Shown piece after piece: positions 52,885-62,657 of a stretch of DNA of 64,000 nt. The translations under genes were made by a program, and so were the position numbers. The notes under the pieces are model-generated. The model was given only the letters and a program-made list of their open reading frames with translations. It did not search any database and had not been told where the DNA came from. The stretch is from Legionella sp. 515359 (lineage in GTDB: Bacteria > Pseudomonadota > Gammaproteobacteria > Legionellales > Legionellaceae), in assembly GCA_025941565.1 (NCBI GenBank), contig JAPCYN010000001.1, positions 62,001 to 126,000 of the forward strand. Reading direction: 5' to 3'. Position 1 is the first letter of the stretch. Every line of letters starts with the position of its first letter.

Positions 52885-55800
52885 ATGCATTTGAAGCAAT
52901 TAAAATTAGCTGGTTTTAAATCTTTTGTTGACCCTACGGTGGTTCATTTTCCGAGTCAATTGGTTGCGGTTGTTGGACCCAATGGATGTGGAAAATCAAA
53001 TATTATCGATGCCGTACGTTGGGTTATGGGAGAAAGTTCTGCACGAAATTTGCGTGGTGAATCCATGACCGATGTTATTTTTAATGGTTCTTCTCATCGT
53101 AAATCTGTAGGTCAGGCATCTGTTGAATTGGTGTTTGATAACAGTCTTGGACGTTTGACGGGTCCTTTTGCCAGTTATGGAGAAATCGCTGTCAAGCGCG
53201 TAGTGACCCGAGATGGTGATTCTTCTTATTATTTGAATGGTGGTCGTTGTCGACGCAAAGACATTACCGATATTTTTCTGGGTACCGGTGCTGGATCTCG
53301 TGGTTATTCAATTATTGGACAAGGTACTATTTCTCAATTGATTGAAGCCAGACCGGAAGATTTAAGAGTTTATCTTGAGGAAGCTGCAGGTGTTTCCAAA
53401 TATAAAGAGCGGCGGCGCGAGACGTTACAACGTATTGAGCACACACGCGACAATCTAACCCGCGTTGCCGATATCCGCGATGAGCTGGACAAACAATTGC
53501 AGCGTTTAGAGCGTCAGGCTAAAGCGGCAGAGCGGTATCTTATTCTCAAAGATGAAGAACGATTATGCCGTGCAGAAATTTTAGCACTCAAATGGCGAGA
53601 TTTTATTGCCCAGCAAGAGGTAAAACAGCGTCAAATACAAGAATTGGCAGTGAGTTACGAACAACAGCAAAGTGCATTAGCTAAAGCAAATAAAGATCGG
53701 GTCATTTTGAACGAAACACTTCATGATGTTGATGAGCAAACTCAGCAAATTCAAGCGAGTTTCTATCAGCTGGGAACTGAAATTGCACGTTTGGAAGAAA
53801 CCATACAACAACAAACACGTGAAAAGAAACGTCTGGAGCACGATCAACAGCAAATGCAGGATGATTGGCAGACCGCGGAAGGACAACTCAAACACGATAA
53901 AGAAGAATTACTTTATTGTCAGCAGAATGTACATGATCTGGAAAAGCAACTTGGGCAATTAAGGGCTCAATTTAAAGAACAAGAGGCTCATTGGCAAGAT
54001 ACTCAAAAACAACAGGCAGAATGGGAGCTTCGTTGGCAAGAGGTCCAGAATCATAGCAGCAATCTGCAAAGAGAGTTTCAGGTGGCACAAGTCAAAGCAC
54101 AGCACTTGGAAGAAAAACAGCAACAAACTCTTTTACGATTAGAAAAACTTCAATTAGAGCAAGAAACTATTTCTGTAACCGATTTACAACAGAGTCGAAA
54201 AAAATTAGAGGAACAGCATACTAAATTAATTGCTGACCAAGAGTTTGATGAACTTCAACTCAAACAAAGCCAAGGGAACACCGAACAATTACGCGCTAGG
54301 TTACAAGAGATAGAGCAACAACTGCATGGTTTACAAGATGATTTTCATCGCACGAACAGTGAGCATGCCGCATTGATGGCAGCGCAGCGTGCAGCAAGAC
54401 AAGGTATGCAAAGCAGTAAAAATGTCATTAAGGAATGGTCAGAAAAACCTCGATTGATGGATATTTTACAGGTTGAAACCAAATGGCAATCTGCTTGTGA
54501 ACGAGTGCTCAATGAAGCGTTACATGCTTATGTTCTGGAAACTTTTGATGAGCTATGGCCGCAACGAGCACTTTGCGAGCAACAAGGCGAAAATATTGTT
54601 ACCCTGAAACAGAGGGGGCTTAAATCTGCGCTTCATCCACGCCTTATCGATAAAATAACAGGGGATATCCCGGCAAATGCATATCCATTGGAGTACATTT
54701 ATACTGCAGAACATTTTGATGAAGCATTAAGCTGGTTACCTGAATTGACGGCGTATGAATCTATTATCACACCAGATGGTTTTTGGTTGGGACAAGGATG
54801 GGTGAAATTTGTTACTCCTGAGACGCAGGATGAATTAGGTTTATTGGCGCGACAACAAAAAATTACCGATTTGTCTGCAGTGGTTTATGAGTTGCAACAG
54901 AAGATTGATACTTTAAGAATAGAGCGTGATGAAACCCATCAGCAATTACAAAAAAGCTTAAAAGATATTGAATTACAGCAGCTCAATGTTAACGCCAGTA
55001 ATGAGGCATTAAGAATAAATAGTGTGGCTTTGAGTGCTAATGAGCACGCTATTGTTCATGCGGAAAAACAGACAACTGCTTTAGCATTCGAATGTGACGA
55101 GTTGCAACTTGTTTTGGAGGAAACAGCAGCAGAACAATGCAGTATAAAAGAGAAATTGCATTCTTTAGAAGAACAATGTCGCGACTATGAACAACAACAA
55201 GAACGCTGCCTGCGTGAAAAACAAGAAGGGTTACACACTCTTGCATTAAAAAATAAACAAGTGGAAGAATCACGTGTTGCAGTGCATCAAGCAGAGCTGG
55301 AATACGATAGAGAAAAAAATAAAATCCAGCAACTCAACGATCGCATTCAACGTGAACAAGAGCGTTTAAATATTTTGCAGGAGCGTCTGGAAAACTTGGC
55401 GATGCTTTGTTTGCAAACTGAGGGTCCTGGAGAAGAACTCAAAGAGCAGCTGGCCTTACAATTGCAAAAACACACGGAAGTAGAATCGCAATTGAATTTA
55501 AGCAGAGAGCAATTGTCACAACTAAGGATGGAGCTTGAAGAGTGTGAGAAAAATATTTTAAACTGTGATTTTGAGGTAAAGCGTAACCAAGAACAAATAA
55601 GCCAGACGCGAATGGAAGAACAGGCTTTGGCAGTGCGGGCCAGCTCGGTACATGAATCGCTTGATGAGATGGGATTGCAGGCGCAAACATTACTTGAACA
55701 AATACCTACAGGTATAACTCAAGTCATGCGCGAAGATGAATTAATTGCTCTTTCTGAAAAAATTAAACGCTTAGGAGCTATTAACCTTGCTGCGATTGAA

Positions 55801-56379
55801 GAGTTTACTGCGGAACAACAACGTAAAGTGTATCTGGATGAGCAGTATAATGATTTAAATCAAGCGTTGGCAACCCTGGAAACTGCCATTGAAAAAATGG
55901 ACAAAGAAACCCGATCGCGTTTGGAGAATACCTTTGAGGAAGTCAATTCTTCATTCAAGGCACTTTTTCCCCGCCTCTTTGGTGGCGGAAGAGCCCAACT
56001 TGAATTGACTTGTGATAATCTGTTGGAAGCTGGTATTGTAGTAATGGCACAACCTCCTGGAAAACGAAACAGTACCATTCATTTGTTATCCGGGGGAGAG
56101 AAGGCAATGACTGCCGTAGCATTGGTTTTTGCTATTTTTCAGTTAAATCCTTCACCTTTTTGTATGCTGGATGAAGTGGATGCACCTTTAGATGATGTAA
56201 ATGTAGGGCGTTTTTGCGCTTTAGTGAAAGAGATGTCACAATTCGTACAGTTTCTTTTTATTACACATAATAAAGTTACAATGGAATTGGCAGATCATTT
56301 GATTGGGGTAACTATGCGTGAACCTGGAGTATCTCGCTTGGTTGCGGTTGATGTAACACAAGCTTTGGCTATGGAGTAA
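52885..56379 (+). CDS. smc: chromosome partition protein SMC
   Basis: SMC dimers with ScpA and ScpB fold and separate chromosomes. The 1164-residue protein starts MHLKQLKLAGFKSFVDP at the ATG 52885, the family N terminus; a TTG seven codons earlier is not needed. Walker A is GPNGCGKSN (31-39). Coiled coils flank a hinge at about residues 515-660, the signature LLSGGEKAM is near residue 1068, and Walker B CMLDEVDAPLDD is near residue 1094. zipA begins with the base after its stop. Confidence 0.96.
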   Translation: MHLKQLKLAGFKSFVDPTVVHFPSQLVAVVGPNGCGKSNIIDAVRWVMGESSARNLRGESMTDVIFNGSSHRKSVGQASVELVFDNSLGRLTGPFASYGEIAVKRVVTRDGDSSYYLNGGRCRRKDITDIFLGTGAGSRGYSIIGQGTISQLIEARPEDLRVYLEEAAGVSKYKERRRETLQRIEHTRDNLTRVADIRDELDKQLQRLERQAKAAERYLILKDEERLCRAEILALKWRDFIAQQEVKQRQIQELAVSYEQQQSALAKANKDRVILNETLHDVDEQTQQIQASFYQLGTEIARLEETIQQQTREKKRLEHDQQQMQDDWQTAEGQLKHDKEELLYCQQNVHDLEKQLGQLRAQFKEQEAHWQDTQKQQAEWELRWQEVQNHSSNLQREFQVAQVKAQHLEEKQQQTLLRLEKLQLEQETISVTDLQQSRKKLEEQHTKLIADQEFDELQLKQSQGNTEQLRARLQEIEQQLHGLQDDFHRTNSEHAALMAAQRAARQGMQSSKNVIKEWSEKPRLMDILQVETKWQSACERVLNEALHAYVLETFDELWPQRALCEQQGENIVTLKQRGLKSALHPRLIDKITGDIPANAYPLEYIYTAEHFDEALSWLPELTAYESIITPDGFWLGQGWVKFVTPETQDELGLLARQQKITDLSAVVYELQQKIDTLRIERDETHQQLQKSLKDIELQQLNVNASNEALRINSVALSANEHAIVHAEKQTTALAFECDELQLVLEETAAEQCSIKEKLHSLEEQCRDYEQQQERCLREKQEGLHTLALKNKQVEESRVAVHQAELEYDREKNKIQQLNDRIQREQERLNILQERLENLAMLCLQTEGPGEELKEQLALQLQKHTEVESQLNLSREQLSQLRMELEECEKNILNCDFEVKRNQEQISQTRMEEQALAVRASSVHESLDEMGLQAQTLLEQIPTGITQVMREDELIALSEKIKRLGAINLAAIEEFTAEQQRKVYLDEQYNDLNQALATLETAIEKMDKETRSRLENTFEEVNSSFKALFPRLFGGGRAQLELTCDNLLEAGIVVMAQPPGKRNSTIHLLSGGEKAMTAVALVFAIFQLNPSPFCMLDEVDAPLDDVNVGRFCALVKEMSQFVQFLFITHNKVTMELADHLIGVTMREPGVSRLVAVDVTQALAME

Positions 56380-57195
56380 ATGATGCAGGCAAATTGGAGC
56401 TTAATTCTTAATGTCCTGTTGTTAATTGGCGTTATTGCAGCAATTGGGCGCTTAATGAAAGCTCGAAGACAGAGCTTAAGTCCCGAACGTTATCAACCGA
56501 GTCTGGGAACACCAGAAAAGAGTTCCGATAACGCACAAAATTATAATGATGACATTATTGCTGTACGCAAAATCAATGCTCCGGCGATGGAGAATAAAAT
56601 TGAAGTGGACGAGGACTTGCAATTAGTTAAAAAAAACACGGCAAAATCCTCTCAACCACGGTTGATGTCTGTGGATGATGAAGAGGAAATCACATTAAAG
56701 ACAGAGGCCGAACAAAAACCAGCACTTAAAAGAGAAGTCGAGACCACACTAAAGACAGATAATCCAACTACTTTAATGATGTTTTTGCTCGCAAAAGAAA
56801 ACAGACAATTTGCTGGGTATGAGTTGTTACAAACCGTCTTGGCAGCGGGTCTGCGTTTTGGCGAAGGACATTTATTTCATCGCCATCAATTTCCTAACGG
56901 CCAAGGCCCCGTTTTGTGCAGTCTGGCAGCTGCAACTGCGACAGGGGTTTTTGATTTACAAAATATTGGGGCTTTTAGCGTGCGCGGCCTTTGTCTTTAC
57001 ATGCATTCTTCAAAAAATCCCGGTATCGATATTGAGCGATTTGCTGTAATGTTGGAAACAGCGAGACAATTAAGTGAAGGTTTGGATGCACACTTGCTTG
57101 ACGATCAGCGTAAGCCGCTGACTGAAGAGCGTATTGCTCGTTATCACCGTCTATTACAAATTAATCAGTCTCATTTTGAGTCCGCTGCAGTCTAG
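56380..57195 (+). CDS. zipA: cell division protein ZipA
   Basis: ZipA tethers FtsZ to the inner membrane. The 271-residue protein has one N-terminal membrane segment (about residues 6-24, WSLILNVLLLIGVIAAIGRLM), a charged linker (about residues 30-125), and the C-terminal FtsZ-binding domain (LMMFLLAKENRQFAGYELLQTVLAAGLRFGEGHLFH through DIERFAVMLETARQLSEGLDAHLLDDQRKPL). It abuts smc. ligA, which often follows zipA, is not present. Confidence 0.93.
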   Translation: MMQANWSLILNVLLLIGVIAAIGRLMKARRQSLSPERYQPSLGTPEKSSDNAQNYNDDIIAVRKINAPAMENKIEVDEDLQLVKKNTAKSSQPRLMSVDDEEEITLKTEAEQKPALKREVETTLKTDNPTTLMMFLLAKENRQFAGYELLQTVLAAGLRFGEGHLFHRHQFPNGQGPVLCSLAAATATGVFDLQNIGAFSVRGLCLYMHSSKNPGIDIERFAVMLETARQLSEGLDAHLLDDQRKPLTEERIARYHRLLQINQSHFESAAV

Positions 57196-57524
57196 AGCCC
57201 AATCCTGGTGCAACGAAGTGGAACTGGGAAAATTCTGTGTTCAATTAAACCAGAGTTTCGTTGCGCAACACCAGGCTACAAATTTTTTGTCATTTCAGGT
57301 TTTCTAGGAAAAGACGGTCCCCTTCTCCTGCTTATAAGAGAAGGCTGAATCCTCTACAGATCGCTGAAAAAGCAGTCCAGCTCTATTTCGAGGACAAGCC
57401 GCGGGGCGTAGGCACCGATGTGATCAAGAGACAGGGATAAGGGGAGACCGCTTTTACTGCGATTACCCCTTGAACTCTAAGCTCAAGTGTTAGTACACTA
57501 GACTTTTCGCCATGCCTTAATACT
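57196..57524. other. 329-base noncoding gap between zipA and murF
   Basis: No gene is visible. The first part is the palindrome at 57204-57274. The middle (about 57316-57451) is more GC-rich than its surroundings. It begins GGTCCCCTT and ends AAGGGGAGACC in near-inverted orientation, and it contains AAGCCGCGGGGCGTAGGCACC, which resembles a repeat class I associate with Legionella intergenic DNA. The last 60 bases should hold the murF promoter; no clear Shine-Dalgarno sequence precedes its ATG. Confidence 0.5.
57204..57274. repeat. REP-like long palindrome, third copy
   Basis: CCTGGTGCAACGAA (57204-57217) pairs with TTCGTTGCGCAACACCAGG (57256-57274) allowing a bulge. The loop contains GGAACTGGG and AACCAG. 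The CAACGAAG core resembles the GCGAAGC of the other copies. Confidence 0.55.
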
Positions 57525-58850
57525 ATGAATCTAAATACTGTTGCTGCTTTACTTGCCCAACCATGTCAGATCAATGCTGAACTTACTGGTATTTGTACTG
57601 ATAGCCGCGAACTAAAACCGGGTAGTTTGTTTATTGCCATACATGGCGAACGCTTTGATGGGCATGATTTTATCAAGGAAGCTGAGACACGAGGTGCGGT
57701 AGCCGCGGTAGTCAACCATGCTGTCGATGACGTACGCATGCCGCAATTTGTTGTTCCAGATCCAATACAAGCTTTGGCTAAAATAGCAGCTGCGCACCGA
57801 CAGAATATACATTGTCCTGTCATCGCATTGACTGGATCTAATGGAAAAACTACAACCAAAGAAATGATTGCTGCTATTTTACCCGCTCCTTCCCATGCTA
57901 CCCGGGGAAATTTAAATAATCATATTGGTGCACCATTAAGTATTTTACAATTGAATAACAAACACCGTTATGCTGTTTTTGAGTTGGGTGCAAATCATCC
58001 CGGTGAAATTGCGCATACTGTTGCAATTGTTCATCCTGATGTGACCTTGATTAATAACATTGCTCCAGCACATGTAGAGGGGTTTGGTTCTATAGATGGC
58101 GTCGCTCACGCCAAAGGAGAGATACATCAGGGCTTATCTCTTGCCGGTGTTGCGGTAGTCAATGATGATGATGCTTATGCCCATTTTTGGGATGAGTTAT
58201 TGATTGACAAGAAGGTTCTCCGCTTTTCTTTAGATCACATGGCGGATATTTATGCTCAAGATGTTGTGCTGGATGATCGTGGTTGCGCTCAGTTTTCTTT
58301 AATCATACCTAATGGACAGGCTGATATCCATTTAAAGGTCCCTGGGTTACATAATGTTCGCAATGCCTTAGCTGCTGCAGCATGTTGCCATGCAGTAGGT
58401 ATTTCCATTAAAGAGATTCAACATGGATTAAACCAATTCGGTGGTGTAAAAGGACGCTTAACCGTTCTTGAAGGAAAAAATCAATCGATTGTGATTGATG
58501 ATACTTATAATGCAAATTTACGCTCTGTTTTAGCTGCTTTAGAGGTATTAGCTGAACATCCCGGGAAGAAGATTTTTGTTTTTGGGGATATGGGTGAATT
58601 GGGTGCCTGGGCGAATCAGCACCATCAGGAAGTTGGGTTTGCCGCGCGTCGCTTGGGTATTGATCAGTTACTCAGCTGTGGCTCCAACAGCAGATTAGCC
58701 GCTGAGTCATTTGGGATTGGTGGTGAGCATTTTGCCAGCCAGGAGCTATTGGCGCAAAACCTCGTAGAGAAGTTATCACCAGATACAGTTGTTTTGGTAA
58801 AAGGATCTCGATCCAGTGCAATGGAAAAAATTGTCCATCAACTGGTGTAG
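57525..58850 (+). CDS. murF: UDP-MurNAc-tripeptide:D-Ala-D-Ala ligase
   Basis: MurF adds D-Ala-D-Ala to the UDP-MurNAc-tripeptide. The 441-residue Mur ligase has the ATP loop ALTGSNGKTTTKEMIAA, the central FELGANHPGEIAHT and INNIAPAHVEGFGS, and DDTYNANLRSVLAAL in the third domain. In DDTYNAN-LRS the usual Pro after Asn is Leu. It normally follows murE; here zipA and a noncoding gap precede it, so it probably starts its own transcript. Confidence 0.95.
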   Translation: MNLNTVAALLAQPCQINAELTGICTDSRELKPGSLFIAIHGERFDGHDFIKEAETRGAVAAVVNHAVDDVRMPQFVVPDPIQALAKIAAAHRQNIHCPVIALTGSNGKTTTKEMIAAILPAPSHATRGNLNNHIGAPLSILQLNNKHRYAVFELGANHPGEIAHTVAIVHPDVTLINNIAPAHVEGFGSIDGVAHAKGEIHQGLSLAGVAVVNDDDAYAHFWDELLIDKKVLRFSLDHMADIYAQDVVLDDRGCAQFSLIIPNGQADIHLKVPGLHNVRNALAAAACCHAVGISIKEIQHGLNQFGGVKGRLTVLEGKNQSIVIDDTYNANLRSVLAALEVLAEHPGKKIFVFGDMGELGAWANQHHQEVGFAARRLGIDQLLSCGSNSRLAAESFGIGGEHFASQELLAQNLVEKLSPDTVVLVKGSRSSAMEKIVHQLV

Positions 58851-59038
58851 ATTGAATGGAGCTCTAGCGTGTCTGACCTGTGCGACAACAAATAATCGAT
58901 TTAGAACCAAAGAATTTTTTTGTATGATGCTGAATGGCATGTAGGTTTATGGTATGCTTGGCCGCTTTTTTGGCCCATTATCCTGTTGGGCGTTATTTAA
59001 CACAAATCCCATAATTGGGGTTAACAAGAGGAACAATT

Positions 59039-60124
59039 ATGCTCTACTGGCTAACGCAGCTATTTCAAGGGCAGTATCATGCGTTAAGAGTTTTTCAATA
59101 CCTGACTTTCAGATCTATTTTAGCTTCTTTGACTGCACTTATAGTGGGTTTGCTGTGTGGTCCGATTATGATTCGCTGGTTACGAGGCTTACAAATCGGC
59201 CAGATGGTACGGGATGACGGTCCTCAATCACATTTATCCAAAGCAGGAACCCCAACTATGGGTGGGGTCTTAATCCTGGTGGCAATCACGGTAAGTTGTT
59301 TGCTTTGGGGGGATTTACAACAGTCCAGTTTATGGCTTGTTCTTTTGGTTACTCTTGCTAATGGGGTAGTGGGGTGGGTTGATGATTATCGCAAATTGGT
59401 ATTAAAAAACAGTAAGGGATTACCCGCACGTTGGAAATACTTTTGGCAGTCAATTATTGCGCTTATTGCTGTAGTTTATTTATACATGCACGCTACTATG
59501 CCTGTCCACACCCAGTTGACTGTACCCTTTTTTAAATCATTAACTATAGGTTTAGGTATCTTATTCCCTGTTTTGGGTTATTTTGTAATTGTTGGAAGTT
59601 CCAATGCAGTGAATTTGACGGATGGACTCGATGGTTTGGCCATCATGCCTATAGTTATGGTTGCCGGTGCCTTGGGTATCTTTGCTTATGCTTCCAGCAA
59701 CTCGGTCTATGCACCTTATTTGGGTATCCCTTATGTCCCGAATACAGGGGAATTAACGATTTTTTGTTCTTCAATTGTTGGCGCTGGTCTGGGTTTTCTT
59801 TGGTACAATAGTTATCCTGCACAGGTATTTATGGGGGATGTGGGTTCTTTAGCTTTAGGGGCTGCTTTGGGTATTGTCGCAGTGGTCATTAGAGAAGAGC
59901 TGGTTTTATTAATGATGGGTGGCTTATTTGTTATTGAGACAATTTCTGTTATTTTACAAGTAGGTTACTTTAAGTACACTCACGGTAAACGCTTATTTCG
60001 AATGGCACCCTTACATCACCATTTTGAATTAAAAGGATGGTCAGAGCCTAAAATAATTGTCAGATTCTGGATTATTACTGTTGTTTTTGTGTTGTGCGGA
60101 TTAGCCACGTTAAAACTTCGATAA
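59039..60124 (+). CDS. mraY: phospho-MurNAc-pentapeptide translocase
   Basis: MraY transfers phospho-MurNAc-pentapeptide to undecaprenyl phosphate, giving lipid I. The 361-residue protein has about ten TM segments with the family motifs [17 protein letters not shown], the aspartate pair [20 protein letters not shown], and [14 protein letters not shown] take the ATG at 59039 (AAGAGGAA upstream), giving E. coli-like length, rather than an in-frame TTG 24 bases earlier. murF ends 188 bases before it. Confidence 0.96.
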   Translation: MLYWLTQLFQGQYHALRVFQYLTFRSILASLTALIVGLLCGPIMIRWLRGLQIGQMVRDDGPQSHLSKAGTPTMGGVLILVAITVSCLLWGDLQQSSLWLVLLVTLANGVVGWVDDYRKLVLKNSKGLPARWKYFWQSIIALIAVVYLYMHATMPVHTQLTVPFFKSLTIGLGILFPVLGYFVIVGSSNAVNLTDGLDGLAIMPIVMVAGALGIFAYASSNSVYAPYLGIPYVPNTGELTIFCSSIVGAGLGFLWYNSYPAQVFMGDVGSLALGAALGIVAVVIREELVLLMMGGLFVIETISVILQVGYFKYTHGKRLFRMAPLHHHFELKGWSEPKIIVRFWIITVVFVLCGLATLKLR

Positions 60125-60136
60125 AAAGGTGCACTC

Positions 60137-61468
60137 ATGAATCCTCCTTTGTATTTAGTTGCAGGTTTGGGTAAAACTGGAGTATCGGTAGCACGATATT
60201 TGCGTAGAAAGAATAAACCTTTCATTGCTTTTGATACCCGTGCACAAGCGCCAAGTGTCACTGAATTTATAAACGAGTTTCCGGATGTTCCAGTTTATAC
60301 CCAGCACGTTCCCGATGAGATTATAGGCCAATTATCAGACATCATTGCAAGCCCGGGCTTGTCTCTGGATACTCCTTTTTTAAAAAAAGCCATGCAAATG
60401 GGGATCGCTGTATACGGTGATATTGAATGTTTGGCTCGAGAGATTCATGCACCAGTGATCGCAATTACGGGAACCAATGGAAAATCAACAGTTACTACTT
60501 TGGTAGGCGAAATGGCGAAGGCTGCTGGATATAAAGTTGCTGTGGCCGGGAATATAGGGACACCTGTTCTCGATATGCTTCATGATGAGCATCAGTATGA
60601 TTTGTGGGTTTTGGAATTGTCCAGTTTTCAATTAGATTTAACTTATTCTTTAGCGCCAATTGCTGCCACTATTCTAAACGTATCGCCAGACCATTTAGAC
60701 AGACATCATACTATGGAGGCTTATACCCAAGCCAAGCAACGAGTATATCATCAAGCACAAGTCGCGTTATTTAATCGAGAGGATTTCTATACTGTTCCAA
60801 CGATTGAAGCTAATCGTATTTCTTTTGGTATTGATGCCCCTGAAAAAAACAATTGGGGCTTGATCACTCAAGAAGATAAAATATATTTGGCCAAAGGCAG
60901 TACTTGCATTTTGTCCGTTGATTCTGTATTAATCAAAGGAGTACATAATTGGCTTAATGCACTTGCTGCTTCTGCTTTAGTTGATGCAGCCGGGATTTCA
61001 CATCAACACATCACCAGCGTGTTGACTTCATTCACGGGTTTACCGCATCGTTGTCAATGGGTGCGAACTCTTGATGGCGTTGATTGGATTAATGATTCTA
61101 AAGGAACGAATATTGGTGCAACCATCTCTGCTATTAATGGAATAGGAGGTTCTATGCAAGGAAAGATTGTACTTATTGCCGGTGGCCAAGGAAAGGGTGC
61201 TGATTTTAGTGAGTTGGCCCAACCTATTGCTGATTACGTTCGATCCATTATTTTAATTGGTGAAGATGCGGATAAGATAGAAGCGGCATTAGCTCATGTT
61301 GTGCCCATATCACGTGCTTCATCATTAGATAATGCTGTAGTAGTCGCTAAGTCCCAGGCAAAGCCAGGAGATGTTGTTTTATTGTCCCCTGCATGTGCCA
61401 GTTTGGATATGTTCCGTGATTTTAATCATCGCGGCGAAGCGTTTGCTTCTTTAGTGAATGGATTGTAA
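60137..61468 (+). CDS. murD: UDP-MurNAc-L-alanine:D-glutamate ligase
   Basis: MurD adds D-glutamate to UDP-MurNAc-L-Ala. The 443-residue product has an N-terminal Rossmann loop VAGLGKTGVSVARYL, the ATP loop AITGTNGKSTVTTLVGEM, ELSSFQLDLTYSLAP, and the C-terminal INDSKGTNIGATISAI and LLSPACASLDMFRDFNHRGEAF. All are typical. It follows mraY by 12 bases and precedes ftsW by 3. Confidence 0.96.
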   Translation: MNPPLYLVAGLGKTGVSVARYLRRKNKPFIAFDTRAQAPSVTEFINEFPDVPVYTQHVPDEIIGQLSDIIASPGLSLDTPFLKKAMQMGIAVYGDIECLAREIHAPVIAITGTNGKSTVTTLVGEMAKAAGYKVAVAGNIGTPVLDMLHDEHQYDLWVLELSSFQLDLTYSLAPIAATILNVSPDHLDRHHTMEAYTQAKQRVYHQAQVALFNREDFYTVPTIEANRISFGIDAPEKNNWGLITQEDKIYLAKGSTCILSVDSVLIKGVHNWLNALAASALVDAAGISHQHITSVLTSFTGLPHRCQWVRTLDGVDWINDSKGTNIGATISAINGIGGSMQGKIVLIAGGQGKGADFSELAQPIADYVRSIILIGEDADKIEAALAHVVPISRASSLDNAVVVAKSQAKPGDVVLLSPACASLDMFRDFNHRGEAFASLVNGL

Positions 61469-61471
61469 TCA

Positions 61472-62647
61472 ATGCGGCCAAGACATGTGAATCAAAGGGG
61501 TAAACCTGTCAGCAGACCTATTTCGCTTTATGATAAATGGTTAATTAGTGTGGTTATTGGTTTACTGATAATCGGGCTGATGATGGTTGCTTCAAGTTCG
61601 GTCATGATCTCTACCAAATATTTCCATCAACCATTCCATTTTTTAATACGCCAGGCATGTTATTTATTCGCAGGTTTAATGATTGCTCTTGTAGTGGTCA
61701 GGATGGACAGCAGTATTTGGGAGCGTATCAGCATGCCGATGTTGTTAGTGTGTTTGTTGATGTTACTTATTGTACTCGTTCCAGGAATTGGTCGCTCAGT
61801 TAATGGCAGTCGACGATGGCTCGCTTTGGGGCCAATAGGTATCCAAGTATCTGAACTCGCCAAACTCACCATGATTTTTTATCTTTCTGGATATTTAGTT
61901 CGTCAACAAAAAGCAGTCAGTAACAGCATTTTGGGCTTTATTAAGCCTATGGTGATTTTGGGTGTAGTTTCCTTTTTGTTATTACTTGAGCCTGATTTTG
62001 GTGCGACGGTAGTGATTTCAGGTACTGTTATGGCGATGCTATTTCTAGCTGGTGTAAAATTACGCTATTATATAGGATTGATGTGTGTCGTCATGGGGGC
62101 ACTGGCCTGTTTGGCGGTTTCATCTCCCTATCGAGTTGCTCGCTTAACTGCGTTTTTAGATCCTTGGGCAGATCAGTATAATAGTGGTTATCAGTTAACT
62201 CAGTCATTGATTGCATTTGGTCGAGGAGGGTGGTTTGGTTCCGGGTTGGGCGAAAGTATTCAGAAATTGTTGTATTTACCCGAAGCACATACGGACTTTT
62301 TATTTGCTGTATTGGCTGAAGAACTCGGTTTGGTAGGTATTTTAATGGTCATGACCTTATACAGTATACTGGTTATTAGAGGTTTGACTATTGCATACAA
62401 TGCTTATGTACAAGAGCGGTTGTTTGCTTCGTATACTGCTTATGGTTTGACGTTTTGGTTGGGGCTGCAAGCCGCTATAAATATGGGAGTTAACTCGGGT
62501 TTGTTACCTACAAAAGGGTTAACTTTACCGCTAATGAGTTATGGTGGTGCAAGTATGGTTATTAATTGTGTTGTAATTGCGTTATTATTGCGCATTGATC
62601 ATGAAAATCGTTGGCAGGCTCTGGGATTGGGGCCGCTGTCAGCATAA
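61472..62647 (+). CDS. ftsW: lipid II polymerase FtsW
   Basis: FtsW is the SEDS-family septal peptidoglycan glycosyltransferase working with FtsI. The 391-residue protein has about ten TM segments. Family motifs are [38 protein letters not shown] (with the catalytic Asp), and near the C terminus [10 protein letters not shown] and [14 protein letters not shown]. murG, which usually follows, is absent; murC begins 10 bases later. Confidence 0.95.
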   Translation: MRPRHVNQRGKPVSRPISLYDKWLISVVIGLLIIGLMMVASSSVMISTKYFHQPFHFLIRQACYLFAGLMIALVVVRMDSSIWERISMPMLLVCLLMLLIVLVPGIGRSVNGSRRWLALGPIGIQVSELAKLTMIFYLSGYLVRQQKAVSNSILGFIKPMVILGVVSFLLLLEPDFGATVVISGTVMAMLFLAGVKLRYYIGLMCVVMGALACLAVSSPYRVARLTAFLDPWADQYNSGYQLTQSLIAFGRGGWFGSGLGESIQKLLYLPEAHTDFLFAVLAEELGLVGILMVMTLYSILVIRGLTIAYNAYVQERLFASYTAYGLTFWLGLQAAINMGVNSGLLPTKGLTLPLMSYGGASMVINCVVIALLLRIDHENRWQALGLGPLSA

Positions 62648-62657
62648 GGGGGCGTTT

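Noticed and set aside
57285-57500. Possible tRNA or 6S RNA in the zipA-murF gap
   Set aside because: No T-loop or acceptor stem of a tRNA and no extended 6S-like duplex could be drawn; only terminal near-inverted arms were found.
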